39,832 nucleotides of DNA from a virus. Of this stretch, positions 18,178 to 26,450 are shown piece after piece. The position numbers and the translations under genes were made by a program. Position 1 is the stretch's first letter, and each line of letters begins with the position of its first letter. The notes beneath the pieces are model-generated. The model had not been told where the DNA came from. It did no database searches and saw only the letters and a list, made by a program, of their open reading frames with translations. The stretch lies in the IMG/VR virus record IMGVR_UViG_3300032116_000516, positions 1 through 39,832 of that record; one strand, written 5' to 3'.

Positions 18178-19770
18178 TCATGCCTTTGACCACGTTCTTT
18201 CCGGTCCTACGTCTATATGAATAAAGTTTCCTGACCCAGAGCCGTATCTTCCTATTCCTCTAAATCCGTGTATTCTCGCCAATCTTATAAACTCTTCTTT
18301 AGTTTCGTCGTTTATGCCAGACCAAGATATATCTAAAGCCTTTCCTTGCATATGCAAAGAGTTCTTAGCGGCGCCTTTCAGCTTAGCATTATATTCAGGT
18401 GATCTATATCCACTATTTACAAACAGAGATCTGCCAAAGTCTTTCTGCACTTTCATTAACATTGCTCTTACTCCAATGTCAACTTTTTCCCAACCATCTC
18501 TTCCTAAAGCAGCAACCCACCTACCGTTAAACGTTACTCTAGAGTCACCCTTACCTTCGTTCCAAGGAGTTACTGCTTGAAAATCTTCCGGGCCCATTGG
18601 CGGAATATCTCCAGCGGCTGTATAAATTTCTCTACTTGTATTTATTCCACTACCCTTAGCTGGCAAGTCGTAACGAATCGCTCCGGCCGTTACCGATCTC
18701 GTAGTGTTAGGCGCGGAATTTGATCTAAGAATTCTAACCGTATCTTTGTAAGAGTTTATAAATGTATCTAGAGGATTCTTAATTGCATTGATACCGTTCT
18801 CTATCTGAGAAACGAATTGACAAAATCTGTATATGAGAAACTGAATGTCTTCGAGTGTAGGGTTTTTAAATATACTCGCCGCGTAGTCTATGATGGCTTC
18901 TATCTTAGCTTTAAAGTTCTTAAGGTTTTCTGGGTCAAAGAACTTCAACGCAGCTTCCTTTATCTTTTGAAACTGCCCTCCTATCTTTTCAACTAAGAAC
19001 GTTTTAATATCAGAGATAATGTTTTCAAGTGAAAAGTTTTCAATTATGCTCTTTACTTTATCAATCACTTTGTCCAAAACTTTAGTTATACCATTCTTAA
19101 GCTGATCAATAAGAGACGATAATGAAAAATTAAGAGCAAAGTTCTTTAGTTTATTTACTAGGTTTGCTATGTCTTGAAGCGCGGTGAAGAAAGCGCCGAT
19201 GGCACCAAAGATGCCTGGAACTAGAGAACAGAAACTGCCGAGTGTACTCTGTGTAAAGTTTTTAGTATAGAATGCTTCAAATTCATTTATTAGTTTTATT
19301 GATATAATTGAAGACGTTGTCGATAGTGTAATTGGAGTATAACCAAAGTTTCTTATGAACTCTGCTATTTCAACTGGAGTAAAGATGATGCCGGTGTTAA
19401 TTCTGTCCGTTAATAGAGGATGTATTGCAGGATCAATTAAACCCTTTACATCCGGCCCATTTCTTGGCGGGTCTTGTATGTCAAATATTCCAGAGCCTTT
19501 TACATCGTCTCTTACGAAAAACTGGTTGACAGCAGAAACAGAAGAGTAAAATGGTTCGGCGCCGTAGTTACGAATAACTTCCGTGATTGGATCCGTATCC
19601 TCGGCAGAAAAAATAACTCCGGACTGAAATGTGTTGATAAGAGACGAAACACTGTTTGAAGTGAATTCACCAATATCAATTGCTTCAGGAATCTCAAGCT
19701 CTATAATTTCGCCGGTAGATCCAACTCTAGTTACACAATTTCTTTTACCGCATAGACCACTTGTGGCCAT
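18178..19770 (-). CDS. Tail protein with C-terminal M15 peptidase (virion-associated murein hydrolase)
   Basis: The protein has 530 residues. The first ~350 are structural: an N-terminal beta-rich region, then long amphipathic helices (about 205-310, rich in K, I, L and F) that may form a coiled coil. The last ~140 are a zinc DD-peptidase domain. SLHMQGKALD at 471-480 gives His473 and Asp480, and FIHID at 516-520 gives His518, matching the M15 SxHxxGxAxD...HxD zinc site; SGYRSPEYN precedes it. Such domains cut peptide cross-links in peptidoglycan. Placement between gp5 and gp25 suggests it is carried by the hub or wedge and acts during DNA entry, alongside the gp5 lysozyme. It could instead have been recruited as an endolysin, but the structural N-terminus argues against that. 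Confidence 0.85.
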   Translation of the reverse strand: MATSGLCGKRNCVTRVGSTGEIIELEIPEAIDIGEFTSNSVSSLINTFQSGVIFSAEDTDPITEVIRNYGAEPFYSSVSAVNQFFVRDDVKGSGIFDIQDPPRNGPDVKGLIDPAIHPLLTDRINTGIIFTPVEIAEFIRNFGYTPITLSTTSSIISIKLINEFEAFYTKNFTQSTLGSFCSLVPGIFGAIGAFFTALQDIANLVNKLKNFALNFSLSSLIDQLKNGITKVLDKVIDKVKSIIENFSLENIISDIKTFLVEKIGGQFQKIKEAALKFFDPENLKNFKAKIEAIIDYAASIFKNPTLEDIQFLIYRFCQFVSQIENGINAIKNPLDTFINSYKDTVRILRSNSAPNTTRSVTAGAIRYDLPAKGSGINTSREIYTAAGDIPPMGPEDFQAVTPWNEGKGDSRVTFNGRWVAALGRDGWEKVDIGVRAMLMKVQKDFGRSLFVNSGYRSPEYNAKLKGAAKNSLHMQGKALDISWSGINDETKEEFIRLARIHGFRGIGRYGSGSGNFIHIDVGPERTWSKA

Positions 19771-19788
19771 GTATTATCCTCCGAATAC

Positions 19789-21579
19789 TTAAACGAGTGT
19801 ACCGCTGCTAGTTCCAGCAAGACCGTTTAAAAACTTTTGTCTTTCGATAGTTCTTCTCTGAACGAGAGCGCTCAAGGTAACGCCACCAGCTTTTGAATAC
19901 TCAAGCATCTTGGACGCAATCGTAGCATTATCTCTCGTACCGTTAGCAGTTAGTTCGTTTATACTACCAATGTTATAAGCAAAACAAGCAAGAGCATCTT
20001 TTGACTCTTGCGACCAATTATAGTTACCCTTCTGATTTATTGTCTCGACGTTGACAACAAACTTCTGAAGGTTTTCTTCAAGAAGTCTCGTTGCTTCTTG
20101 TTCAGATATAGGCCCAGGGATCTTTGGTGGCTGGCTTGAAGGACCAACTCCACTGCCGTAACCAATCGACCACTGACCATAGTCTTCATATGGATACTGA
20201 CTAAATCCTTCGAAGGATTTCACGAGAGATAGAAGATTCATACTTGCATTTGCCGGAGACGAGAATTCTACAGCTGGATCTGCACCAGACGAACCCGACG
20301 AAGAGCCACTTCCACTTTCGTCCTGGGATGCATACCCCGAAGAACCGAAAGAAGCACTGTTCTTATAGTTAGTCGTGCTTGCACTCTTTGCAGCTGGTTC
20401 TGGAAGTTCAGCGCCTTCTGCACCTGCAGCACCAGTTGCATCGCCAGCAGCGCCGTTAGCCAAATTAATTCTATCGTCCATTTTAACATTAGCCGCTTTA
20501 ACATGCACATCTCCGCCGGACTGAATATGAATGTCGTCTCCAGCCTTTATGTCCGTGGTTTCGGCCGAATCAATAAACGTTGCTTTGGACTTTATGTTTG
20601 TAGATTCCGTGCTCTGTATCTTAACGTCTCTTCCAGCTTTTATGTTTACACTTTCAACGTTAGCCTCAAGACGAAGTTTAGCAGCTCTCATCTGAACTTC
20701 TTCGCTTGCATTAAGGTTCATTTGACCGGCAACAGATAGAAGATGGTTGCCGTGAACGATCTGCATTAAATCGCCCTCAACTTCTTCTATCTTATTTCCT
20801 TTTACGAGAACGCGGCTGTCTCCCATGATAGTCACTTGACTCTTACCACCAACATATACATGTTGATGCATATCATTTATCTCGTACTTATCAGAGATTG
20901 ACTTATGAACTGAAGTGCCGTTCGAGTCAATTGATACATAAGAGCCGGATTTGTGGAATATCGTAATTCTTTCTGCGCCTGGAGTATCGTCGAGTTCTAT
21001 CGAGTGACTTGCTGTTTCAATAACTCTGTTGTATGGATACTGTGCGTTATATGCCGGAGCTGGTTCTTCAAACGAGGAAGTAGTATCGTCGCTGTTCATC
21101 TTTGCGGTCGGCGCATCTTTTACTCGGTTCATCTCTTGTAAAAGAACATAAGTCTGATCAATATCTTCGCCTCTTTCGAGTCTTGAGTTTGATGGTTGGC
21201 CATAATCGTCAGGAGTAGATCCCTTTGCGATTATATTCGAGTCACGCCCAGGAACTGCACCCCATCCAGTTACAGAAGGATTAATCACTTCGGTCAACTG
21301 TGTAGGTATGAGACCAAGTATCATTGGTTGCTGTGCATCACGGCCGTCAACAAAGAATCCGAATACAAATGAGTTTATAGGGGGTAGAGGGGAGTTTGGA
21401 TCGTAGCTACCATATATAAGAGTAGCCCACGGCAGTTTCTCAGTTGGCACCTGATCCACGGTTCCATGCACTCCAAATGCACGGACCTGGACTCTCTTTT
21501 CTAACCGCTCGTCAATGTTGTTCTCAACTACTCCAATAAAGAAGAGAGGTTCGTATAGACCTACACCAGTTTCTCTCAT
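19789..21579 (-). CDS. 5: Baseplate hub/needle protein gp5 with C-terminal GH24 lysozyme
   Basis: From ATG 21579 the protein has 596 residues. Order: an OB-fold (~5-95, with PLFFIGVVENNIDERLEKRVQVRAF); a spacer; a triple-stranded beta-helix needle (~185-375, with HVYVGGKSQVTIMGDSRVLVKG and repeats of VNIKAGRDVKIQS); a Gly/Ser/Ala linker (~375-445); and a GH24 lysozyme (~447-587). Catalytic Glu457 lies in SFEGF, and Asp466 and Ser470 in DYGQWSIGYG. T4 gp5 instead has the lysozyme between OB-fold and needle. I chose ATG 21579 because it forms an ATGA overlap with the gp27-like stop and has GGAG 9 bases upstream; an upstream in-frame TTG (21594) lacks such a site. The needle pierces the outer membrane and the lysozyme cuts murein. 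Confidence 0.93.
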   Translation of the reverse strand: MRETGVGLYEPLFFIGVVENNIDERLEKRVQVRAFGVHGTVDQVPTEKLPWATLIYGSYDPNSPLPPINSFVFGFFVDGRDAQQPMILGLIPTQLTEVINPSVTGWGAVPGRDSNIIAKGSTPDDYGQPSNSRLERGEDIDQTYVLLQEMNRVKDAPTAKMNSDDTTSSFEEPAPAYNAQYPYNRVIETASHSIELDDTPGAERITIFHKSGSYVSIDSNGTSVHKSISDKYEINDMHQHVYVGGKSQVTIMGDSRVLVKGNKIEEVEGDLMQIVHGNHLLSVAGQMNLNASEEVQMRAAKLRLEANVESVNIKAGRDVKIQSTESTNIKSKATFIDSAETTDIKAGDDIHIQSGGDVHVKAANVKMDDRINLANGAAGDATGAAGAEGAELPEPAAKSASTTNYKNSASFGSSGYASQDESGSGSSSGSSGADPAVEFSSPANASMNLLSLVKSFEGFSQYPYEDYGQWSIGYGSGVGPSSQPPKIPGPISEQEATRLLEENLQKFVVNVETINQKGNYNWSQESKDALACFAYNIGSINELTANGTRDNATIASKMLEYSKAGGVTLSALVQRRTIERQKFLNGLAGTSSGTLV

Positions 21580-22862
21580 TCTCTTGTACTCCAATCATAC
21601 TTAACAAGTTTCATATCGGTCTGATGTATGTCTTTATTGAACACATGCGTCAGATCATTTATCATATAGTAACCGGATAGCTGTCTATTCTGCCGGGGGT
21701 TTGAAGAGATCTTAAACTCAGGAACCTTAATGTTAATGATATCACCAGCCCTAAGATCGAGGCGGCCATGCGCCTTTGCATAAACGACTGTATGATTTAG
21801 GTGGTTACGATAGGCCAAACGGTTAGTGACGATCTCTGGAATAAACTGATCGCCTCTTAATTGCTTCGTTCCAGAATCATCGTAGTCTCGAATAACAATG
21901 TATCTTCTCTCGTTTTCTGGAGTAAAATATCCGTTTATGAAATCGTCAGTATGAGTATCTTGACCTTGTCCTTTACCAGAAGAAGACATGTAGTTCTTTT
22001 TTGCTTTCTGATAATCATATTCATATTTGTTTGATCTACCTGGGAGAGTTACTTGTCTCTTTATTAAGTCAATTTCTATTACATTACTACGATACGCGCC
22101 AGAAATCAAATCCATTGCGCTATTGACTCTATCAGAGTTTCTTATCTCGACAAGGTTCTTCATCTGAGCAAGAAACTCAGTTCCAGACTTATCTACTGCA
22201 TCACTAAATGTAAATTCTTTGATTTCTTCTTTATTCTCAAGGAAACGATTGATAAGATACTCGTCAGAAACAAAGTAATAGTTTTCAGATGTCTCAAAGA
22301 AACGAAACGAGCAGGACGGGCTCTTTCGACTATAGGCGCGATTTGCAAGAAAGTTCATCGCTTGCATAGGTGTATAGTTTGGAATAACGCATCTAAATAA
22401 ACCGATCGTAGATTCCAGAATAAGTTGCTTTGAGCCTGGGTAGTAATTGTTAAAAATGTTTTCTACGATGTTTGAAACAGTATCGTCGAACGGTTCTATA
22501 ATTCTTCGAAACATTGCTTCAAAAGAATACTTTGACATAAAGTGTATCTTATAAGTCAATCCGTCGTTTGTCTTCTTGATTTCAACATCGGTGATTTTGT
22601 ATATTGCGAATTCGTGTGTTACTCTATTCTTTAGTGCATCTTCTATTTGAATTGTAAGCAGTTCTTCACCTCTTAATGGAAGATCTTCAAGTAAACCAAT
22701 GTTGTCATACACCAATGCGCTACCGCGAATGCTATCCTTATCTAGAGACTCTTCGATCGAGAACTCTGGAATTAAACCGAGTATCTCGATGCCGTCTCCA
22801 TTCAGCGGAGTGATCACCGCTGAGATAAGCCTATAGTATCCAGGTAAAACAAATCCATTCAT
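21576..22862 (-). CDS. 27: Baseplate hub protein, gp27-like
   Basis: The protein has 428 residues (T4 gp27 is 391). Its beginning (ISAVITPLNGDGIEILGLIPEFSIEESLDKDSIRGSALVYDN) has the tube-domain look of phage hub proteins, and FLANRAYSRKSPSCSFRFFETSENYYFVSDEYL matches the conserved central block of hub proteins in myoviruses. It precedes gp5, its structural partner in T4 (a gp5-gp27 hexamer at the tail tip), and overlaps it as ATGA. In T4, genes 27 and 5 are far apart, so here the two partners have been brought together. It overlaps the upstream 83-residue gene by 4 bases. Assignment rests on fold-level pattern and neighbours. Confidence 0.75.
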   Translation of the reverse strand: MNGFVLPGYYRLISAVITPLNGDGIEILGLIPEFSIEESLDKDSIRGSALVYDNIGLLEDLPLRGEELLTIQIEDALKNRVTHEFAIYKITDVEIKKTNDGLTYKIHFMSKYSFEAMFRRIIEPFDDTVSNIVENIFNNYYPGSKQLILESTIGLFRCVIPNYTPMQAMNFLANRAYSRKSPSCSFRFFETSENYYFVSDEYLINRFLENKEEIKEFTFSDAVDKSGTEFLAQMKNLVEIRNSDRVNSAMDLISGAYRSNVIEIDLIKRQVTLPGRSNKYEYDYQKAKKNYMSSSGKGQGQDTHTDDFINGYFTPENERRYIVIRDYDDSGTKQLRGDQFIPEIVTNRLAYRNHLNHTVVYAKAHGRLDLRAGDIINIKVPEFKISSNPRQNRQLSGYYMINDLTHVFNKDIHQTDMKLVKYDWSTRE

Positions 22863-23110
22863 CTTAGCTTATCTTCCAATTCTTTTTCTATTTGAGATAG
22901 ATAAGTGCGATCTATTAGTTGTATATTTCTTTTGTTATCGTTTAAAACTTGTTCATACTCGTATATACGGTATGCTTTCCATTGTTCTGGTACGATACGC
23001 TGAAGTACAATTCGTCTCCCAGCTTCGGTTCTTAGTATTAATCTATCTTCCTTACGAAGAAAGATAGTTTTAAAACTATTTGGTGCTATCTTTATGATAT
23101 CGGTTGCCAT
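22859..23110 (-). CDS. Small 83-residue protein between gp53 and gp27-like hub
   Basis: It is a charged, soluble protein (MATDIIKIAPNSFKTIFLRKEDRLILRTEAGRRIV...) with a helical C-terminal half (YLSQIEKELEDKLR). AAAGGA lies 6 bases before the ATG and the stop overlaps the hub ATG (ATGA), so it is a real member of the operon. No family is recognised. A small hub or wedge assembly factor would fit the position. A 59-base gap (23111-23169) to gp53 shows nothing else. Confidence 0.65.
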   Translation of the reverse strand: MATDIIKIAPNSFKTIFLRKEDRLILRTEAGRRIVLQRIVPEQWKAYRIYEYEQVLNDNKRNIQLIDRTYLSQIEKELEDKLR

Positions 23111-23169
23111 GTTATTCCTTTAGCGAAGTACGTTTTGTTTATGGTTAGATTAAGATATATGAATTTATG

Positions 23170-23553
23170 CTATAGTTCTTTATAGTAGTAAATTATATTG
23201 TCGTCTCTAGAACTATCTCTAGTCCAGTCTACCACATCCCAACCTTTTCTTCCTCCGGACTGAGCCTGATACTTATCTATTAGGTATCTATGAAAGGTGT
23301 CTTCATCCATGGGCCATTCGTTATACGGATCTATGATGTTGTTTGCAAGATATACGAGCCATGCATAGTTTGGATCGCCGTAATAATGATATGCAATATC
23401 TTCTGCGCGATCACCTTCTTCTATCGTATAAGGAAGAAACGAGTATGGATTCTCTATCGACTGTTTAAGAAAGTTTACTCTTCTTGTAATATCTCTTACA
23501 AGAACATTGTTATATCTTATCTCTGGTAGCTTTTCGAAATATTCGCCGCTCAT
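23170..23553 (-). CDS. 53: Baseplate wedge protein gp53
   Basis: The protein has 127 residues (T4 gp53 is 196). The central block YTIEEGDRAEDIAYHYYGDPNYAWLVYLANNIIDPYNEWPMDED is the LysM-like gp53 signature. In T4, gp53 clamps gp25 and the gp6 dimers and allows the six wedges to join the hub. The ATG abuts the stop of the upstream gp48-like gene with no gap (TAAATG), with GAGGA about 15 bases before it inside that gene. Together with gp5, 25, 6 and 8 it reproduces the T4 baseplate cluster. Confidence 0.93.
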   Translation of the reverse strand: MSGEYFEKLPEIRYNNVLVRDITRRVNFLKQSIENPYSFLPYTIEEGDRAEDIAYHYYGDPNYAWLVYLANNIIDPYNEWPMDEDTFHRYLIDKYQAQSGGRKGWDVVDWTRDSSRDDNIIYYYKEL

Positions 23554-24498
23554 TTATCTTCTATCCTCGACTAAGCCAGGGTTAACTGTGCTAGATCCAC
23601 CGTAATCTTCTGATGTGTGAATGTCAGCTTCTACAAGTGTCATACCAATGCCGACAATTGCTGGCTTACCTCCCTTTACAACTGCCAACCCGTTCGGAGT
23701 GTAGTTTACAGTGAACCCTTGAACCATACAAGTCTTGAAGTACATATAGTATTGCTGATCAACACCTAATAAGAATATGTCAACTGTGCTAGGATAGTTT
23801 AAGAGCGCCTGTGTAAACCCAACAGCGTTTCCATAAGAAGGAAGCATATTTCTTTTAATGGCATTTGTTATATCTCTTATCACATCGGACTCTTGTGAGT
23901 CTTGTGGAGCGAGAGTCCAGTTAAATGCAAGCTGCTTTAGGTTAACTCCATCGAAATAGAGTGATGTCTTCGGATTGATGACGTTTCCTAAACCAGTATC
24001 AACAGCTCTGCCTGCATTTGATGGCAGATTTCTTCTTCCTAGAAACGCAACGTTTCTGGATATGTCACCTATGTCCGAAGACATAATAGACGCAGGATCT
24101 AATCCAGTTCCGCTCAGGGCGCCACCGAGTGCGTTTAATATATTTCCAGTACTTAGGTCGCCAGCACCAGCAAATTGTGAAGCTGCACCAGCAATGAGAG
24201 CACCGGACAGTTCAGCGTCGTATCCTTGGACACGAACGTTGTATGCATCCTCTAGATTCGCTGGCAGTGGTAATTCAATGACAGTCTTTCCGTCTGGAAT
24301 CTGTCCTCTACGACTGTCTCTTCCTAAATTATCTATCTTATTTAATCCACGTTGACCTGGCGAAACATACTTATATGAATTGAACACCATCAACATTCTA
24401 TGCGCGCCCTGGTTATGAATAGGGAAACGCAGGCTCTGAACTATTTTCGAACCTTTGCTACCTCTAACGGCAGCCTGAGGCGAGTTTGGTGGGGGCAA
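23554..24498 (-). CDS. 48: Baseplate tail-tube cap/initiator, gp48-like (TTG start)
   Basis: The protein has 314 residues. Diagnostic parts are TVIELPLPANLEDAYNVRVQGY early, a small-residue-rich middle (~85-140), then NPKTSLYFDGVNLKQLAFNWTLAPQDSQESDVIRDITNAIKRNMLP and FKTCMVQGFTVNYTPNGLAVVKGGKPAIVGIGMTLVEAD. This is the tail-tube-like fold shared by gp48, gp54 and gp19, in the long form typical of gp48. In T4, gp48 caps the hub and starts tube polymerisation. The start codon is TTG (24496-24498) with AAAGGA 8 bases upstream; no in-frame ATG fits. gp54 is the alternative name. It is the first gene of the minus-strand baseplate operon, directly behind a late promoter. Confidence 0.78.
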   Translation of the reverse strand: MPPPNSPQAAVRGSKGSKIVQSLRFPIHNQGAHRMLMVFNSYKYVSPGQRGLNKIDNLGRDSRRGQIPDGKTVIELPLPANLEDAYNVRVQGYDAELSGALIAGAASQFAGAGDLSTGNILNALGGALSGTGLDPASIMSSDIGDISRNVAFLGRRNLPSNAGRAVDTGLGNVINPKTSLYFDGVNLKQLAFNWTLAPQDSQESDVIRDITNAIKRNMLPSYGNAVGFTQALLNYPSTVDIFLLGVDQQYYMYFKTCMVQGFTVNYTPNGLAVVKGGKPAIVGIGMTLVEADIHTSEDYGGSSTVNPGLVEDRR

Positions 24499-24511
24499 CG
24501 CAAGTTTCCTT

Positions 24512-24519
24512 TATAAATA
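24512..24519 (+). promoter_or_regulatory. T4-type late promoter box TATAAATA (plus strand)
   Basis: Exact late consensus in the divergent gap between the gp48-like gene and gp4. Using T4 spacing it would start RNA near 24525, about 36 bases before the gp4 ATG. Confidence 0.85.
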
Positions 24520-24536
24520 GGATATGAGATTGATTC

Positions 24537-24544
24537 TATTTATA
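24537..24544 (-). promoter_or_regulatory. T4-type late promoter box TATAAATA (minus strand)
   Basis: Exact late consensus for the minus-strand baseplate operon, with RNA start expected near 24531, about 33 bases before the gp48-like TTG. With the plus-strand box it forms a dyad: TATAAATAG, 15 bases, CTATTTATA. Confidence 0.85.
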
Positions 24545-24560
24545 TTGAAAACGGAAAGAC

Positions 24561-25019
24561 ATGTCTTACAAAGGCCGATTTAGACCAAAACATCCAGAGA
24601 AGTATAATGGCGATCCAACTAAAATCACCTATCGTTCTCTTTGGGAGTTTAAGTTCTTTCGTCATCTAGATGATCACCCAGATGTATTATGGTGGGCTTC
24701 TGAAGAGTACATAGTTCCATACTTATCTCCTATAGATGGAAGAATGCATCGTTACTTTCCAGACGTGGTTCTAAAGAAAAAGACTGCTGAGGGTGTTACC
24801 GAGACTATTATGATAGAGATAAAACCTAAGGCTCAAACCAAGCCACCGGATATAAGAAAGAAGAATGCTACTCCATCCGGTAGAGTTTCAAGAAGGTATA
24901 TTAACGAAGTGAAGACCTACGGAGTAAACGAAGCAAAATGGATTGCAGCAAAAAAGTTCTGCGCCGAAAAGGGTTGGCAGTTTCAAGTTATAACCGAAGA
25001 TCACCTAGGAATTAAGTAA
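24561..25019 (+). CDS. 4: Head completion protein gp4
   Basis: The protein has 152 residues, matching T4 gp4 (150). Sequence signature: YKGRFRPKHPEKYNGDPTKI, YRSLWEFKFFRHLDDHPDVLWWASEEYIVPYLSPIDGRMHRYFPDVV, then MIEIKPKAQTKPP. The last two blocks carry the PD-(D/E)xK nuclease-like residues (FPD and EIK) expected for this family. In T4 the protein completes packaged heads before tail joining. It is the first gene of the plus-strand operon behind a late promoter, 1 base from the next gene. The ribosome site is weak (GGAAAG). Confidence 0.92.
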   Translation: MSYKGRFRPKHPEKYNGDPTKITYRSLWEFKFFRHLDDHPDVLWWASEEYIVPYLSPIDGRMHRYFPDVVLKKKTAEGVTETIMIEIKPKAQTKPPDIRKKNATPSGRVSRRYINEVKTYGVNEAKWIAAKKFCAEKGWQFQVITEDHLGIK

Positions 25020-25020
25020 T

Positions 25021-25638
25021 ATGGTAGCAAAGGTTTTTGACGATCTTCTCCTAAAGGGAATTCGTTCTGGGCAGGTGCCAGCGAGAACAAAGGCCGCGCG
25101 TGATTGGTACCGAGACCAAGCAAACGGTATTGCGAAATCTGAGTTTAAAGACAAGGAACTCAAGTTCATACGTGAAATGGGAACTGATCGTTATGAGAAT
25201 AGATTTCGTATCGGCCATATGTATATGTTTGTGTACGATCCAAAACATAAAGATACGCTTCCTTACTATGATAGGTTTCCTCTTATATTCCCGATAAATA
25301 GAGCAAAGGGTGGCTTTCTTGGTATTAACTTTCACTACTTGCCACTCACACAAAGAGCAAAATTAATGGATGCTTTATATAATGTTGCATCGAATGATAA
25401 GTTTGATGAAACTACTAAATTAAGGGCGTCATATAGTCTATTGAACGGTGCATCTCAATACAAGGAATTTAGACCAACCGTGAAACACTATCTAGCATCA
25501 CAAGTAAGGACTAGGCTTGTGTACATAAATCCATCAGAGTGGGACGTAGCACTTTTCTTGCCAACAGAAAACTTCGTTGGCGCAAGTAAGAGTAAAGTCT
25601 GGGAAGACTCAAGAAAGATCATAAGAGGCGGGCGATAA
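25021..25638 (+). CDS. Conserved T4-like protein of unknown role (gp2 possible by position)
   Basis: The protein has 205 residues. The N-terminal helix is basic (RTKAARDWYRDQANGIAKSEFK). Next comes a strongly patterned core, RFRIGHMYMFVYDPKHKDTLPYYDRFPLIFPI and GGFLGINFHYLPLTQRAKLMDALY, and a C-terminal half with VRTRLVYINPSEWDVALFLPTENFVG. The core looks like a conserved phage family. I do not recognise a catalytic motif. In T4, gene 4 lies beside gene 2 (DNA end protector), so gp2 is one possibility, but I see no decisive residue match. The ATG is 1 base after the gp4 stop, and its own stop overlaps the next ATG (TAATG). Confidence 0.6.
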   Translation: MVAKVFDDLLLKGIRSGQVPARTKAARDWYRDQANGIAKSEFKDKELKFIREMGTDRYENRFRIGHMYMFVYDPKHKDTLPYYDRFPLIFPINRAKGGFLGINFHYLPLTQRAKLMDALYNVASNDKFDETTKLRASYSLLNGASQYKEFRPTVKHYLASQVRTRLVYINPSEWDVALFLPTENFVGASKSKVWEDSRKIIRGGR

Positions 25639-26435
25639 TGCCATTTAACATAAACGAATTTAAAGGCACAATGAATAAGTACGGCGGCGCTGCCCGTAAG
25701 AACTTATTTGTGGTTGAAATCGCGAATGCCCCAGTTATACGAGGTATAGCTTTACGTGATCTAACGTTCTTTTGTCAGGCGGTTCAAGCGCCCGGCATAA
25801 ACGTTAGCGTTACAGATAATTATCCAAACGGCTTTGGCATTAGACAGTCCATTCCGGTTCAAATGGTTCCTACGCCAGTAAACGCAATTTTTATGCTAGA
25901 TTCAGATCATCAGGTTATTAGTTTCTTTCATCAGTGGATGCAAAGCGTAGTTAACTTTGATACGACTAGGGGCGGATACTTATCAGTTAACGATCAGTTA
26001 CCATACGAACTTGGGTATATAAGAGATATATCGACCAGAATAACAATTAAGAACTATAGTACTGATTCTCAAGATATTTACTATGAATACGTTTTAGAAG
26101 ACGCGTTTCCTACTGAAGTATCTGGAGAAACTCTTTCTTGGTCTGACAACGACAGTTACGCAACTGCTACTGTGAATTTTGCATACTCAAGAGTTAGCGT
26201 ATCAGGATTCAAAAAAGGAACATACACGCAGAGAGACACGAGAGGGACTGGATACCTTGAGTTAATAAACAGAATTGGAACGTCTGGTCAGTTAATCAAC
26301 CAAGGAAGACTACCAACATCAATTCAGGATGCAGTTAACGCTCTCACAAGATTTAATACGGGATTGAATAACTTTAACAATGGGTTCTCTCAAATAAAAA
26401 CTGGTTTGAACACAATTGGGAATATTTTTAAATAA
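25638..26435 (+). CDS. Tail-tube-family protein (gp54/gp19-like)
   Basis: The protein has 265 residues. Residues 1-195 have the tail-tube fold pattern: FKGTMNKYGGAARKNLFVVEI, LTFFCQAVQAPGINV, a central HQWMQSVVN helix, YEYVLEDAFPTEVSGETLSWSD and ATATVNFAYSRVSV. The last ~65 residues add an Asn/Gly-rich helical tail (FNTGLNNFNNGFSQIKTGLN). A main tube protein (gp19) is usually near 160-200 residues and lies in the head-tail module, so a tube initiator (gp54) is more likely here, close to gp26 and the tape-measure gene. This call is from fold pattern and context. It is coupled to the upstream gene. Confidence 0.7.
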   Translation: MPFNINEFKGTMNKYGGAARKNLFVVEIANAPVIRGIALRDLTFFCQAVQAPGINVSVTDNYPNGFGIRQSIPVQMVPTPVNAIFMLDSDHQVISFFHQWMQSVVNFDTTRGGYLSVNDQLPYELGYIRDISTRITIKNYSTDSQDIYYEYVLEDAFPTEVSGETLSWSDNDSYATATVNFAYSRVSVSGFKKGTYTQRDTRGTGYLELINRIGTSGQLINQGRLPTSIQDAVNALTRFNTGLNNFNNGFSQIKTGLNTIGNIFK

Positions 26436-26450
26436 TAAGGAGACTATAGA

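Noticed and set aside
15361-18800. Near-late-boxes such as TATAAATG, CATAAATA and AATAAATA inside genes (for example near 15367, 17806 and 18646)
   Set aside because: One or more mismatches, inside coding sequence and with no suitably placed start; expected by chance in AT-rich DNA.
21580-21594. TTG start adding five residues to gp5
   Set aside because: No ribosome site precedes it, while ATG 21579 has GGAG at 9 bases and the ATGA coupling used throughout this operon.
23111-23169. 59-base gap between the 83-residue gene and gp53 as a possible regulatory site
   Set aside because: No late box, hairpin or extra frame; only the ribosome site of the downstream gene.
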